DNA of 64,000 nucleotides from Agrococcus sp. ARC_14. GTDB taxonomy: Bacteria > Actinomycetota > Actinomycetes > Actinomycetales > Microbacteriaceae. The notes below the pieces were generated by a model. That model had not been told where the DNA came from and did not search any database. It worked only from the letters and a program-made list of their open reading frames with translations. Below are positions 8,023-17,607 of the stretch, in pieces. Each line of letters begins with the position of its first letter. Within the stretch, counting starts at the first letter, position 1. The DNA is taken from contig NZ_JAKUDO010000001.1 of assembly GCF_022436485.1 (NCBI RefSeq), positions 2,418,001 through 2,482,000 on the forward strand. Reading direction: 5' to 3'. The position numbers and the translations under genes were made by a program.

Positions 8023-9027
8023 ATGACGCCGACCAGCGAAGAGCACCCTGCACGGCAGCGCATCGCGGTGATCGGGGCGGGCGCGATCGGCGGCGTGATC
8101 GCGGCTCGGCTGGATGCGGTGGGTCACGACGTGACCGTGACCGCGCGGGGCGAGAACCTCGAGGCGATCCGCGAGCACGGCCTGCGCATCAAGGGCGGCT
8201 TCGGCGCCCACACCGCGCCCGTGACGGCGCTCGAGACGCTGACCCAGGCACCCGATGCGGCGATCCTGGCGGTGAAGGCGACCGGCGCGGTCGAGGCGCT
8301 CGAGGCGAACAGGGACGCGCTCGAGGGCGTGCCGCTGCTGGTGGTGCAGAACGGGCTGGGAGGCGAGCGAGCCGCGGCTCGGATGCTGGGTCACGAGCGG
8401 GTCGCCGGCGGCATCGCGCTCATGGCGGCGAACTCGCTCGAGCCCGGCATCGTGACGGTGACGGCGGCCGGCGACACCATCGTGGGCGGCGCGGAGGGGG
8501 CGCGATTCGCCGCGCTGCTCGGTGAGGCGCTGCCGACGAGCGAGACGCCATCGATCGAGGGCGCGCAGTGGACGAAGCTGCTCATCAACATGGTCAACGC
8601 CATCCCGGCGATCATCGGGCACTCGGTGCAGGACGTCATCAGCGACCGCGGGCTGCGGCACGTCCTGCTCGCCTCGATGCGGGAGACGGCCAGCATCGGG
8701 CTCGCTGCCGGCGTGCGATTCCAGCCGCTACAGGGGCTCACTCCCCTGCTCGTGCGGGTCGTCGCCTTCGCGCCGCGGCGCATCGCCGAGCAGGTGCCGC
8801 TGCGCATCAGGGCGAGGCTCGGCGACGTGCCGAACCAGGGTTCGACGCAGCAGTCGATCCGACGCGGTCAGCCGACCGAGGTGGATGCGATCAACGGGGC
8901 CGTGGTGGCCGAGGCGGCGCGGATCGGGCGTGAGGCGCCGGTGAACGCTGCGCTGGTCGAGCTCGTGCACGAGGTGGAGCGGAGCGGGCAGTTCCTGGCG
9001 CCGAGCGTGGTGCGGGGGTTGGCGTGA
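8023..9027 (+). CDS. panE: 2-dehydropantoate 2-reductase-like ketopantoate reductase
   Basis: The family reduces 2-dehydropantoate to pantoate with NADPH, a step in pantothenate and CoA synthesis. The 334-residue protein has an N-terminal Rossmann fold (VIGAGAIGG), an AVKATGAV segment, NGLGGE, and a C-terminal helical domain with TKLLINMVNAIPA carrying the conserved catalytic Lys and Asn. Length is slightly above the usual 300. Several paralogues often occur per genome and not all make pantothenate, so the gene symbol is tentative. It stands alone, with divergent truB on one side and a convergent kinase-like gene on the other. Confidence 0.85.
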   Translation: MTPTSEEHPARQRIAVIGAGAIGGVIAARLDAVGHDVTVTARGENLEAIREHGLRIKGGFGAHTAPVTALETLTQAPDAAILAVKATGAVEALEANRDALEGVPLLVVQNGLGGERAAARMLGHERVAGGIALMAANSLEPGIVTVTAAGDTIVGGAEGARFAALLGEALPTSETPSIEGAQWTKLLINMVNAIPAIIGHSVQDVISDRGLRHVLLASMRETASIGLAAGVRFQPLQGLTPLLVRVVAFAPRRIAEQVPLRIRARLGDVPNQGSTQQSIRRGQPTEVDAINGAVVAEAARIGREAPVNAALVELVHEVERSGQFLAPSVVRGLA

Positions 9028-9030
9028 CGG

Positions 9031-9073
9031 GGTCTCGTGACGCGTACGACCTGCGGTCGTGCGCTCCTCGACC
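9031..9073. repeat. REP-like palindromic element, copy 1
   Basis: An imperfect palindrome bounded by GGTCTCG and CTCCTCGACC. Its core (9042-9064) is a 10-bp stem with one G-U pair around a TGC loop. It lies between two converging genes. Related copies are at 18006-18047, 31636-31666 and 31680-31712. It may also end transcription. Confidence 0.65.
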
Positions 9074-9087
9074 TACGGCGGGGACGC

Positions 9088-9789
9088 TCAGCAGGAATCG
9101 GCGAACGATTGGAAGGGCTTGCGCCAGTCGGTGTTGTCGACGATGAAGGTGGCCGTGCGGCGCGGGCTCGACGTGCGCTCGTAGTGGTCGTGCGCCTCGC
9201 GGTAGCGGGCATGCGAGGCGTGATTGACGTCCGGATGCGCGCCATCTCGGGCGCGCATCCGCTCACCGCGCACCCGATCCTCCGCCTCGAGGTAGATGAC
9301 CGAGTGCCACTTGCCCGCCAGCGCAGGACGCTGCAGGAACACGCCGTCGACGATCAGCACCGCATCCGGGCCCGCGCTCTGCCACTCCATCTCGACCGAT
9401 GCATCCCTGCGCAAGTCGAACGCTCGAGTCATGAAGCCCGTGGAGCCACCCATGCGGAAGGGGTGCAGCAGCACGCGGTCGAGCAGCTCGATGTCGAAGG
9501 CGTCCTCGTAGTAGCCCTTCGACGAGTCGCGGCCCTGCCGGTAGCGGAACGCCTGCGCGCGATGGAAGTCGTCGACGCTCGCGCGGAACGCCTCGACACC
9601 GGCGCGCGCGAAGGCGACCTGCAGCGCATCCGCGAACTGCGTCTTGCCCGCGCCGTCGCGCCCCTCGACGGCGACCAGTCTGCGGCCGCTGGGGTTGCGC
9701 CGCACCATCAGCTCGGCCAGCCGCGTGTAGAGCTCCTTCTGCTCGGGCGTCCACGAGGCCGCCCGCATGAGGAGTGCGCTGTCTGCCAT
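9088..9789 (-). CDS. Uridine kinase-like P-loop NTPase
   Basis: A 233-residue cytoplasmic protein with a Walker A motif (VEGRDGAGKTQ, about residues 41-51), a VDDFHR segment, and a VDGVFL Walker-B-like strand, the arrangement seen in uridine/cytidine kinases and phosphoribulokinase-type enzymes. It probably phosphorylates a nucleoside or another small alcohol, but the actinobacterial members of this branch are poorly characterised, so the substrate is unknown. Transcription is probably leaderless from a TAGGCT box 6 bases before the ATG. Confidence 0.8.
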   Translation of the reverse strand: MADSALLMRAASWTPEQKELYTRLAELMVRRNPSGRRLVAVEGRDGAGKTQFADALQVAFARAGVEAFRASVDDFHRAQAFRYRQGRDSSKGYYEDAFDIELLDRVLLHPFRMGGSTGFMTRAFDLRRDASVEMEWQSAGPDAVLIVDGVFLQRPALAGKWHSVIYLEAEDRVRGERMRARDGAHPDVNHASHARYREAHDHYERTSSPRRTATFIVDNTDWRKPFQSFADSC

Positions 9790-9795
9790 GCCGCC

Positions 9796-9801
9796 AGCCT
9801 A
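9796..9801 (-). promoter_or_regulatory. -10 box for the uridine kinase-like gene
   Basis: TAGGCT on the minus strand, 6 bases before the ATG at 9789; predicts a leaderless transcript. Confidence 0.55.
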
Positions 9802-9836
9802 GGCCGCGCAGCGCGGCACCCGCATGCCGTTCGCCG

Positions 9837-11204
9837 TCAGCCGACCGGCGTCGGTGCGGCGACCGTGCGCTTGCCGTAGGAGAGCTTGCGCAGCAGCGTC
9901 TCGGCGGGGCCGCGCTTGCCGCGCAGGTCGAGCAGGAGCGCGACCACGGCGGTCACCAGCCAGACGCCGATCGCGAGGCCGGCTGCACCGAGCGGCGTGA
10001 GCGTGGCGCCCAGGCCGAAGCCCCACGCCGCGAGCAGCGGCGCGAACAGCACCGACTGCAGCAGATAGCTCGAGAGCGAGCGCTTGCCGACGGCGGTGAT
10101 GGTGCGCGTGACGATGCCGCGAGGTCGTGCCTCACCGCGCCTGGCGATCGCCGCGGCGATGAGCCCGAAGAGCGCGGCGTAGCCGATGCCGCCCGCGACG
10201 CCTGCGAGCCCGGTGATGCCCATCGTCGCGAAGGAGACGGCCGGGTCGAACAGCACTCCGGCGAATTGCAGCGCCGCGACAGCGCCGCCGGCCCAGCCGA
10301 TCAGGATGCCGCCGATCGCGATGCGCGTGAGCAGCGCGCGGTGCTCCTGCGGTCGGTCGAGCAGGCCGCGACGGGCCGCGAGGATGCCCAGCACGACGGC
10401 GAGTGGCACGGTGAGCATGATGATCTGCCCGGGCGTCACCAGGAGCCAGGTGCCGAGGCTCGCGGCCATGAAGATCAGGTAGCTCGATTCGGCGGCCACC
10501 GCCGGGAGGCTGGAGCCGGCGAACAGCGAAGGATCCCCGATGGCACCGGAGCCGAGCACCAAGCCGCTGATGAGCCCCATCACACCGGCCACCCCGAGCA
10601 GCCCGGCCATGATCCAGGCGACGACGGCGAGCGTGCGGTCGGATCGCCGCAGCAGCAGCCAGGCCACGAGGAGCCCGACGAGCCCGTAGGCGCCGACGAT
10701 GTCGCCGAACCACAGCAGCAGCGCGTGCACCGCACCGAACGCGACCATCCAGCCGTGCCGGATCTGCAGCACCCGGCGGGCCTCCCGCCAAGGCGTGCCG
10801 GCGGCCGCCTGCCTGCTGTACATCTGCCAGATGCCGTAGCCGAACAGGAACGCGAAGAGCGGATAGGCCCGGCCGTCGATCGCGACGAGCGAGAACAGCT
10901 GGTAGCCGAGGTCGGCGCCCTCGTAGCCGATGCCGTGCGCGTTCGTGACGCCGTGCTCTGCGGCATAGACCCACCAGGGCACGTTCGCGAGAGCGATGAG
11001 CAGCAGCATGAGCCCGCGCGCGAGATCGGGCGCGAGGCTGCGGCCCTTCGCGGCGGTGGCGGCCGCGGCGTGATCGACCTCGGCCTCGAGCGGTGCCCAC
11101 TGCTGCTGCTGCTGCTGGACGTGCGGCTGCGCCGCCGGTTGCTCCTGCCCCTCGAACGATCCTGGGAGGTACGGCTGCGGGAACGGCGGCTGAGGGTCGG
11201 TCAC
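9837..11204 (-). CDS. DUF418-family membrane protein
   Basis: A 455-residue multi-pass membrane protein. The first about 55 residues are polar and Gln/Pro-rich with a run of five Gln, probably cytoplasmic; about ten hydrophobic helices follow. The motif PLFAFLFGYGIWQM after the second helix and the C-terminal SLSSYLLQSVLF segment match the DUF418 family (COG2311), which is related to acyltransferase-3-type membrane proteins and has no proven reaction. The GTG at 11204 lies 7 bases after a TAGCGT box. The gene is divergent from mutY. Confidence 0.85.
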   Translation of the reverse strand: MTDPQPPFPQPYLPGSFEGQEQPAAQPHVQQQQQQWAPLEAEVDHAAAATAAKGRSLAPDLARGLMLLLIALANVPWWVYAAEHGVTNAHGIGYEGADLGYQLFSLVAIDGRAYPLFAFLFGYGIWQMYSRQAAAGTPWREARRVLQIRHGWMVAFGAVHALLLWFGDIVGAYGLVGLLVAWLLLRRSDRTLAVVAWIMAGLLGVAGVMGLISGLVLGSGAIGDPSLFAGSSLPAVAAESSYLIFMAASLGTWLLVTPGQIIMLTVPLAVVLGILAARRGLLDRPQEHRALLTRIAIGGILIGWAGGAVAALQFAGVLFDPAVSFATMGITGLAGVAGGIGYAALFGLIAAAIARRGEARPRGIVTRTITAVGKRSLSSYLLQSVLFAPLLAAWGFGLGATLTPLGAAGLAIGVWLVTAVVALLLDLRGKRGPAETLLRKLSYGKRTVAAPTPVG

Positions 11205-11211
11205 CCGCTCG

Positions 11212-11217
11212 ACGCTA
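11212..11217 (-). promoter_or_regulatory. -10 box for the DUF418 gene
   Basis: TAGCGT on the minus strand, 7 bases before the GTG at 11204. It is paired back to back with the mutY promoter. Confidence 0.55.
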
Positions 11218-11230
11218 CCGAGCGGCCGTC

Positions 11231-11236
11231 TACGCT
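11231..11236 (+). promoter_or_regulatory. -10 box for leaderless mutY mRNA
   Basis: TACGCT with 6 bases to the ATG at 11243. Confidence 0.55.
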
Positions 11237-11242
11237 GGCTGG

Positions 11243-12115
11243 ATGCTCGGTGAACAGCCGCTGAACGCGCTCGCGGCCTGGTACCGCGAGAGCGCCCGCG
11301 ACCTCCCGTGGCGCCGCCCGGAGTTCGACGCGTGGGGCACGCTCGTGAGCGAGATCATGCTGCAGCAGACGCAGGCGGCCCGCGTCGCGGTCGAGATCGA
11401 CCGCTGGCTCCAACGCTGGCCGACCGCCGCCGACCTCGCCGATGCCCCAACCCACGAGGTGCTGCGGCAGTGGGGCACGTTGGGCTATCCGCGTCGCGCG
11501 CTGCGACTGCAGGACACCGCCCGCGCCATCGTCGAGCTGCACGGCGGTCTCGTGCCGAGAGACGTGGATGCGCTGCTCGCGCTCCCGGGGATCGGCGACT
11601 ACACGGCGCGGGCCGTCGCGGTCTTCCACTACGGCGACCGCCACCCGGTGGTCGATACCAACGTGCGCCGCGTCGTCGCGCGCGCGGTGCACGGGCAGGG
11701 CGAGGCGGGGCCTGCCAAGCGGCGCGACCTGAGCGACGTCGACGCGCTGCTTCCCGCAGACGCGACCGCGGCATCCGTCGTCTCCATCGCCCTGATGGAG
11801 CTCGGGGCACTCGTCTGCACCGCGCAGCGACCGGCCTGCGAGGCGTGCCCGATCGCCGATGCGTGCGCGTGGCGTGCGACGGGCTACCCGGCCTACGAGG
11901 GCAAGCGGGCGCCACGGCAGTCGAGCTTCGCCGGCAGTGACCGGCAGGCTCGCGGCACGGTGCTGCGGGCACTGCGGGCCGTCGACCTGCCGCTCACGGA
12001 GGCGGTGCTCGCGCCGCTGTGGCCCGACGCCGAGCAGCTCGAGCGGGCCATCGCCTCGCTGGCGGCCGACGGCCTGATCGTGCGCGACGACGGCTCGGTG
12101 CGGCTGCCCGACTGA
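11243..12115 (+). CDS. mutY: A/G-specific adenine DNA glycosylase
   Basis: MutY removes adenine mispaired with 8-oxoguanine or G, preventing G:C to T:A changes. The 290-residue protein has the helix-hairpin-helix/GPD fold with SEIMLQQTQ (the catalytic Glu), LPGIGDYTARAV, VVDTNVRRV (the catalytic Asp), and a [4Fe-4S] cluster motif at Cys 192, 199, 202 and 208 with 6-2-5 spacing. The C-terminal 8-oxoG-recognition (NUDIX-like) domain of E. coli MutY is missing, as in many actinobacteria; a short winged-helix-like tail takes its place. Confidence 0.92.
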   Translation: MLGEQPLNALAAWYRESARDLPWRRPEFDAWGTLVSEIMLQQTQAARVAVEIDRWLQRWPTAADLADAPTHEVLRQWGTLGYPRRALRLQDTARAIVELHGGLVPRDVDALLALPGIGDYTARAVAVFHYGDRHPVVDTNVRRVVARAVHGQGEAGPAKRRDLSDVDALLPADATAASVVSIALMELGALVCTAQRPACEACPIADACAWRATGYPAYEGKRAPRQSSFAGSDRQARGTVLRALRAVDLPLTEAVLAPLWPDAEQLERAIASLAADGLIVRDDGSVRLPD

Positions 12116-12146
12116 CGCCCTCTGTGCGCCGGGCCCAGGCCGGGGC

Positions 12147-12237
12147 CACAACGCAAGCCGGAGTGTCGCGTTCAGCGGGCCCTGCCGGCACGATCACCGA
12201 TTGGTCCGCTCGGTGGCGATCTGTGGCTTGCGTTGTG
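12147..12237. repeat. MITE-like element with 13-bp terminal inverted repeats, copy 1
   Basis: CACAACGCAAGCC (12147-12159) is repeated in perfect inverse at 12225-12237. The 65-base interior shares only a central GGCACGATCA and some flanking G/C bases with the second copy at 54321-54412. It lies between mutY and the RNB gene, both rightward. No reading frame is present. Confidence 0.75.
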
Positions 12238-12281
12238 CGAGCGGATGCGGCGGATGCGGCGGACAGGGAGGCGAGCGGGCA

Positions 12282-12287
12282 TAGGTT
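12282..12287 (+). promoter_or_regulatory. -10 box for the RNB gene
   Basis: TAGGTT with 7 bases to the ATG at 12295; predicts a leaderless mRNA. Confidence 0.5.
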
Positions 12288-12294
12288 GGGGCGC

Positions 12295-13725
12295 ATGCCG
12301 GCACGACACCAGCGACTGACCCAGACGGCCGAGAAGGCGCAGCCCACCGACGAGCTCACTGCGGCGCTCGCGGCGATCAGGCAGGAGCTCGAGCTGACGC
12401 CCGAGTTCCCACCGGAGGCAGAGGCCGAGGCCGCCGCGTTCGCCGCCGATCCGCAGCTGCCCGAGGCCGACCAGACGGGCATCGAGCTCGTCACGATCGA
12501 CCCGCGCGGCTCCACCGACCTCGACCAGGCGCTCCACATCGAGCGCGCCGGCGATGGCTTCACGGTGCGGTACGCGATCGCCGACGTGCCCGCCTTCGTC
12601 TCCCCCGGCGGCGCGATCGACGTCGAAGCCCGCAGGCGCGGCCAGACGATGTACGCGCCCGACGGCCGGGTGCCGCTGCATCCGCCGATCGTGAGCGAGG
12701 GCGCCGCGAGCCTGCTGGCAGAGCAGGAGCGCGCCGCCTACGTGTGGACGATGCAGCTGGATGCGGCCGGCGACGTCACCGGGACGGCGCTCGAGCGCGC
12801 GCGGGTGCGCTCGCGCGAGCAGCTCACCTATGACGAGGCGCAGCAGCGCATCGACGCGGGCGACGCCATGCTGGGCCTGCTCAAGGAGGTCGGCGAGCTG
12901 CGGATCGCGCTCGAGGAGGCGCGCGAGGGGGCGAGCCTCGACATGCCCGAGGAGCAGATCGCCAAGGAGGGCGAGCACTACGTCATCGAGCGGCGCGTGC
13001 TGCTGCCGGTGGAGCGCTGGAACGCGCAGATCTCGCTCATGACCGGCATGGAGGCGGCGAACCTGATGCTCAGCGTCAAGCGCGGCATCCTGCGCACCAT
13101 GCCCCAGCCGCCGGAGGGCGACGTCAACCGCTTCCGCAAGGAGGTGCGCGCGATCGGCGAGGAGTGGGCGGCTGGCGAGCACTACGGCGCATTCCTGCGC
13201 CGCCTCGACCGCGAGAAGCCGACGACGCTCGCCATCCTGCAGGCCGCGAGGCGGCTGTTCCGCGGCGCCTCCTACAAGGTGCTCGACGACAGCTCAGACC
13301 CCGCGCGGCTCGAGCAGGCGGCGATCGGTGCGGCCTACGCGCACACGACGGCGCCGCTGCGCAGGCTCGTCGACCGCTACGTGCTCGTGCACTGCGAGGC
13401 GATCGCGAACGGTCGCGAGATCCCGCAGTGGGCGGCGGATGGGCTTCAGGGGCTACCCGAGATCATGCAGTCCTCTGGGCAGCTGGCCGGCAGGCTGGAG
13501 CGCGAGTCGATCGACGCGGTCGAGATCGCGGTGCTGCGCGAGCGCATCGGCGAGCAGTTCGACGCGGTGGTCGTCGAGACCCGCAAGGAGGGCGCGACCA
13601 TCCAGCTGATCGACCCGCCCACCGAGGCGGCGTGCGACACGCAGGCGGAGCCGGGCGAGCGCATCAGGGTGCGCCTCACGGAGGCCGACCTCGCAACCCG
13701 AGCGCTGCGCTTCTCTCAGGCCTGA
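12295..13725 (+). CDS. RNB-domain 3'-5' exoribonuclease
   Basis: RNase II/R-type enzymes degrade single-stranded RNA from the 3' end. The 476-residue protein contains the RNB catalytic domain with its Asp cluster in TIDPRGSTDLDQAL (about residues 65-80), APDGRVPLHPPIV, and the C-terminal AYAHTTAPLRRLVDRYV motif. The cold-shock domains before the core and a full S1 domain after it, present in classic RNase R (about 800 residues), are missing or reduced, so this is the short actinobacterial type. The mRNA is probably leaderless. Confidence 0.9.
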   Translation: MPARHQRLTQTAEKAQPTDELTAALAAIRQELELTPEFPPEAEAEAAAFAADPQLPEADQTGIELVTIDPRGSTDLDQALHIERAGDGFTVRYAIADVPAFVSPGGAIDVEARRRGQTMYAPDGRVPLHPPIVSEGAASLLAEQERAAYVWTMQLDAAGDVTGTALERARVRSREQLTYDEAQQRIDAGDAMLGLLKEVGELRIALEEAREGASLDMPEEQIAKEGEHYVIERRVLLPVERWNAQISLMTGMEAANLMLSVKRGILRTMPQPPEGDVNRFRKEVRAIGEEWAAGEHYGAFLRRLDREKPTTLAILQAARRLFRGASYKVLDDSSDPARLEQAAIGAAYAHTTAPLRRLVDRYVLVHCEAIANGREIPQWAADGLQGLPEIMQSSGQLAGRLERESIDAVEIAVLRERIGEQFDAVVVETRKEGATIQLIDPPTEAACDTQAEPGERIRVRLTEADLATRALRFSQA

Positions 13726-13759
13726 CGCGGCCCGGCCCGCCAGGTGTGCACGGCACTGC

Positions 13760-13788
13760 GGCTCTGAGAAGCGCGAAGCCTCAGATCC
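13760..13788. terminator. Hairpin between convergent RNB and lipoprotein genes
   Basis: A 9-position stem with one mismatch (13760-13768 with 13780-13788) and an 11-base loop, 34 bases after the RNB stop and 26 bases before the converging lipoprotein stop. Suitable as a bidirectional terminator; no T-run. Confidence 0.45.
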
Positions 13789-13813
13789 CTGCACAACTGT
13801 CGGCGTGGCGCGG

Positions 13814-14275
13814 TCAGCTGCAGAGCTGCGCGTCCTCGGTCGGCAGCGCCAGCGCGGTCCGCACCTCGCGGTCGAGAGCGGCGCGCGCGTCGAGGTCCGG
13901 TCGGGCGATGCCCCGAGCTGCGGTGGCGGTGGGTGCATCGGCGACCTCCAGCACCCAGCTGAGCTCGGCCGCGAACGCCTCGTCGACCCGCCACACCGCC
14001 TCAGCACCTGCCGGCCAGACGTGCTGCTCGGAGATCGTGAGCGCGCGCCCCGAGAGCAGCTGGGCGCGTGCTCGCGCCGCTTCGAAGATGTCGTCCGTGT
14101 CACCGGACGCCAGCGCCGCGTCGAGGGTGCCGTCGGTCTCGATGATGCGGCAGATCGCCGACCGATAGGCGTCGCCCGCCTGCTCCGCTGTCAGCTCGAT
14201 CTGCCCGTCAGTTGCACTGGCGCAGCCGCCGACCGCGATCACCAACGCGATCGCGGCAACGGCACGCCCGCGCAT
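13814..14275 (-). CDS. Small lipoprotein, unknown function
   Basis: 153 residues with a type II signal peptide: positively charged start, hydrophobic core and a lipobox ending VGGC at about residue 18. The rest is soluble and Ala-rich with a Cys near residue 42 and a second at the C terminus (LCS), which could form a disulphide. I recognise no domain. The start ATG shares one base with the rbfA stop (TGATG), so the gene is coupled to the end of the translation operon, although the function is unknown. Confidence 0.75.
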   Translation of the reverse strand: MRGRAVAAIALVIAVGGCASATDGQIELTAEQAGDAYRSAICRIIETDGTLDAALASGDTDDIFEAARARAQLLSGRALTISEQHVWPAGAEAVWRVDEAFAAELSWVLEVADAPTATAARGIARPDLDARAALDREVRTALALPTEDAQLCS

Positions 14276-14715
14276 CAGTCCTCGTCGTCCTCAAGCTCGC
14301 GCGGCTTGCGGTACGGGTCGGCGTCGCCGGCGTACTGCGCGCTCTCGTGCGCCTTCTGCGTCTCGAGGTCGCGCACGCGCGCCTCGTCGAGCAGGTGCTC
14401 GATGGTCGTCGCGTTCTCAGGCAGCGCGTCGAGGAAGAACTCGATCGATGGCGTGAGGCGCAGGCTGAGGCCCTTGCCGATCTCTCGCCGCACGAGGCCC
14501 TTCGCGCTCGAGAGCGCCGTCGCGGTGTCCTCGCGCTCCTCATCGGTGCCGTACACCGTGTAGAAGATCGACGCGTGCTGCAGGTCACCCGTGACCCGCA
14601 CATCCGTGACCGTCACGAAGCCCAGCCGGGGATCCTTGACCTCGCGCTCGAGCGCGTTGACCGTGATCTCGCGGATCCGGTCGGCGATCTTCCTGGCCCT
14701 TGGGTTCTCGCCCAT
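14275..14715 (-). CDS. rbfA: 30S ribosome-binding factor A
   Basis: RbfA binds the 30S subunit late in its assembly and helps mature the 5' end of 16S rRNA. The 146-residue protein has the KH-like core: RKIADRIREI at the start, DPRLGFVTVTDV and a C-terminal helix ending LDEAR, followed by an acidic, disordered tail (YRKPRELEDDED). A strong AAGGAGG ribosome-binding site precedes the ATG. It follows infB in the usual order but is separated from it by a 10-bp perfect hairpin. Confidence 0.94.
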   Translation of the reverse strand: MGENPRARKIADRIREITVNALEREVKDPRLGFVTVTDVRVTGDLQHASIFYTVYGTDEEREDTATALSSAKGLVRREIGKGLSLRLTPSIEFFLDALPENATTIEHLLDEARVRDLETQKAHESAQYAGDADPYRKPRELEDDED

Positions 14716-14742
14716 GTCGTTCCTCCTTGGTTCTTCAGACGA

Positions 14743-14770
14743 GTATGGGGCGACCGAAGCCGCCCCATAC
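14743..14770. terminator. Perfect 10-bp hairpin between infB and rbfA
   Basis: GTATGGGGCG (14743-14752) pairs perfectly with 14761-14770 around an 8-base loop, starting 11 bases after the infB stop on the minus strand. It sits just before the rbfA ribosome-binding site. It could act as a partial terminator, an mRNA end stabiliser or a processing site. Confidence 0.55.
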
Positions 14771-14781
14771 CAACCGTGCGA

Positions 14782-17535
14782 TCAGACGCGCGGCTTCTCG
14801 ACCATCTCGATGGTCTCGATCTCGTCGCCGGGCTGCAGGTCGTTGAACTTGCCGAGCCCGATGCCGCACTCGAAGTCCGTCTTCACCTCGGTGACGTCGT
14901 CCTTGAAGCGACGCAGCGACTCGATGGCCAGGCCATCGGCCAGCACGACGCCGTCGCGGATGACGCGGGCCTTCGCGTTGCGGGTGATCGTGCCGGAGCG
15001 GACGATGCAGCCTGCGATGTTGCCGAACTTCGACGAGCGGAAGACCTCGCGGATCTCCGCCACGCCCGACTGGACCTCTTCGAACTCAGGCTTGAGCATG
15101 CCCTTGAGCGAGTTCTCGATGTCATCGATCGCACCGTAGATGACGTTGTAGAACCGGATGTCGACACCCTCGCGGGCGGCGCGCTCACGGGCCTTCGGGT
15201 CTGGACGGACGTTGAAGCCGATGATGACGGCGTTGTCGACCGTCGCCAGGTTCACGTCGGACTCGGTGACGGCACCGACGCCGCGGTGGATGATCCGCAG
15301 GTCGACGGTGTCGTCCACCTCGATCTTCAGGAGCGACTCCTCGAGCGCCTCGACGGCACCCGACACGTCGCCCTTGATGATGAGGTTGAGCGTCTCGACC
15401 TTGCCCTGCTCGAGCGCGGTCTTGAAGTCCTCGAGCGAGAGGCGCTTGCGCGCCTTGGCCAGCTGGGCGTTGCGCTCGACGGCCTCACGCTTCTCAGCGA
15501 TCTGGCGGGCGGTGCGATCCTCATCCGTGGAGATGAAGGTGTCACCGGCGCGGGGAACGCTCGAGAGGCCCTGCACCTGCACGGGCATCGAAGGACCGGC
15601 CTCCTCGACCAGCTCGCCACGGTCGTCGACCATCGCGCGGACGCGGCCATAGGCCGTGCCTGCCACGATCGCGTCGCCGACGCGGAGCGTTCCGGACTGG
15701 ATGAGCACGGTCGCCATCGAGCCGCGGCCCTTGTCGAGCCTCGCCTCGATCGCCACGCCGCGCGCCACCTTGTTCGGGTTCGCACGCAGGTCGAGACCGG
15801 CGTCGGCCGTGAGCAGCACGGCCTCCAGGAGATCCTCGATACCGGTGCGAGCGAGCGCCGAGACGTCGACGAACATCGTGTCGCCGCCGTACTCCTCGGT
15901 GACGAGGCCGTACTCGGTGAGCTGCTGACGCACCTTCGCCGGGTTCGCGCCCTCCTTGTCGACCTTGTTCACTGCGACCACGATCGGCACGCCTGCGGCC
16001 TGCGCGTGGTTCAGCGCCTCGATCGTCTGCGGCATGATGCCGTCGTCGGCCGCGACCACCAGGATCGCGATGTCGGTCACCTGCGCACCACGAGCACGCA
16101 TGGCGGTGAACGCCTCGTGACCAGGGGTGTCGATGAAGGTGATCGCGCGGTCCTCGCCCTCGTGCTCCTGCCAGACCTGGTAGGCGCCGATGTGCTGGGT
16201 GATGCCGCCGGCCTCGCCGTCGATGACGTTCGCGCCACGGATGGCGTCGAGCAGACGGGTCTTGCCGTGGTCGACGTGACCCATGACCGTGACGACCGGC
16301 GAGCGGTACTCGAGATCCTCATCCGTCTCGTCCTCGAGCTCCTGCGCGAGGTCGATGTCGAAGCCCTCCAGGAGCTCCTTGTCCTCGTCCTCGGGGCTGA
16401 CGATCTGGATGCGGTAGCCGAGCTCCTCACCGAGCAGCTCGAAGGTGGTCTCGTCGAGCGACTCCGTCGCCGTCGCCATCTCACCGAGGTGGAACAGCAC
16501 GGTCACGAGGTCGCCGGGGCTCGCATCGATCTTCTCTGCGAAGTCGGCAATCGATGCACCGCGGCGCATGCGGACGATGGTCGTGCCATCACCGCGGCGA
16601 ACCTTCACGCCACCGATCGACGGCGCCTCCCGCATCTCGAACTCGAGACGCTTCGTGCGCTTCGACTTGCGCGACTTGCCCTTGGCGCCGCCCTTGCCGA
16701 ACGCGCCGGCAGTGCCGCCGCGACCACGGCCGCCACCACGGCCCGCGAATGCGGGGCCGCCGCGACCGGGAGCGCCACGGCTGGGCGCGCCCTGGCCGGG
16801 ACGCTGGAAGCCACCGGGGCCACCACCGGCGCCGCCCGGACGGCCTGCGCCGCCACCGCGGGGACCGCCGGGGCCACCGGGGCGCGGAGCGCCGGGACGG
16901 GGAGCACCGGGGCGCGGAGCACCGGGGCGCGGTGCCGCCGGATGCGGGGCGCCGCCCTGCTTGGCAGTGAACGGGTTGTTGCCGCCGCGCGGACGACCCA
17001 TGCCCTGGCTGGAGGCGAAGGGGTTGTTGCCGGGCCGGGGCGCGCCGGGGCGCGCCATCGGACGCGGGATGGCGTTGGGGGTCGCCGCGGAGCCGTCGCC
17101 CTCGGTCTTCGGCGTCTCGGCAGGTGCCTGCTGCTGCGCTGCCGCGGGGGCCGGGGCAGCGTCGGGCGCAGCGGGAGCCGCCTCGGCGGCGGGCTTCGCA
17201 GCCGGTGCCGGCGCGGGAGCCGCTGCGGACTCGGCCGGAGCCGGAGTCGGAGCCGCGTCGGGCTTGGCAGCCGGCGCGGGCTTGCGTGCAGCGGGCGACT
17301 TGGGGGACGCCTGGGCAGGCGTCTTGGCGGGGGCCTTGTCGGCCTCCTTGGGTGCAGCCGCTCCGCCGCTGAGGCCTTCAGCCTCGAGGGCGGCCTTGAG
17401 CTTGCGGGCGACCGGGGGCGCGACCGCCGAGGCGGGTCCCTTGACGAACTCGCCCATCTCCTTGAGCTTGGCCAGAGCGACCTTGCTCTCGACGCCGACT
17501 TCGGCGGCGATCTCGTGAACGCGTGGGTTTGCCAC
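14782..17535 (-). CDS. infB: Translation initiation factor IF-2
   Basis: IF-2 is the GTPase that brings initiator tRNA to the 30S subunit. The 917-residue protein starts with an IF2-N domain ([10 protein letters not shown]) and then an Ala/Pro-rich then Gly/Arg/Pro-rich region of about 270 residues that contains repeated GAPRP units. The GTPase core shows [12 protein letters not shown] (G1), DTPGHEAF (G3) and NKVDK (G4), followed by domains II-IV. The GTG at 17535 was chosen over an upstream in-frame codon because it gives the family's normal N terminus and has an AGGAGA ribosome-binding site. It lies in nusA - ylxR - infB - rbfA order. Confidence 0.95.
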   Translation of the reverse strand: MANPRVHEIAAEVGVESKVALAKLKEMGEFVKGPASAVAPPVARKLKAALEAEGLSGGAAAPKEADKAPAKTPAQASPKSPAARKPAPAAKPDAAPTPAPAESAAAPAPAPAAKPAAEAAPAAPDAAPAPAAAQQQAPAETPKTEGDGSAATPNAIPRPMARPGAPRPGNNPFASSQGMGRPRGGNNPFTAKQGGAPHPAAPRPGAPRPGAPRPGAPRPGGPGGPRGGGAGRPGGAGGGPGGFQRPGQGAPSRGAPGRGGPAFAGRGGGRGRGGTAGAFGKGGAKGKSRKSKRTKRLEFEMREAPSIGGVKVRRGDGTTIVRMRRGASIADFAEKIDASPGDLVTVLFHLGEMATATESLDETTFELLGEELGYRIQIVSPEDEDKELLEGFDIDLAQELEDETDEDLEYRSPVVTVMGHVDHGKTRLLDAIRGANVIDGEAGGITQHIGAYQVWQEHEGEDRAITFIDTPGHEAFTAMRARGAQVTDIAILVVAADDGIMPQTIEALNHAQAAGVPIVVAVNKVDKEGANPAKVRQQLTEYGLVTEEYGGDTMFVDVSALARTGIEDLLEAVLLTADAGLDLRANPNKVARGVAIEARLDKGRGSMATVLIQSGTLRVGDAIVAGTAYGRVRAMVDDRGELVEEAGPSMPVQVQGLSSVPRAGDTFISTDEDRTARQIAEKREAVERNAQLAKARKRLSLEDFKTALEQGKVETLNLIIKGDVSGAVEALEESLLKIEVDDTVDLRIIHRGVGAVTESDVNLATVDNAVIIGFNVRPDPKARERAAREGVDIRFYNVIYGAIDDIENSLKGMLKPEFEEVQSGVAEIREVFRSSKFGNIAGCIVRSGTITRNAKARVIRDGVVLADGLAIESLRRFKDDVTEVKTDFECGIGLGKFNDLQPGDEIETIEMVEKPRV

Positions 17536-17607
17536 ATCTCTCCTGTCCTGGTCCACCCAGAACAGGGCGGACGTCAATAGCTGACGGGTCTCATTTCGAG
17601 CTGCTCA

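Noticed and set aside
16870..16940. Repeats of a GAPRP-coding unit in infB as a mobile or CRISPR-like repeat
   Set aside because: They are in frame, lie in the known disordered N-terminal region of actinobacterial IF-2 and are typical of that protein.
14212..17580. A 1122-codon rightward open frame antisense to infB and rbfA
   Set aside because: A shadow of infB; no motif or plausible initiation region.
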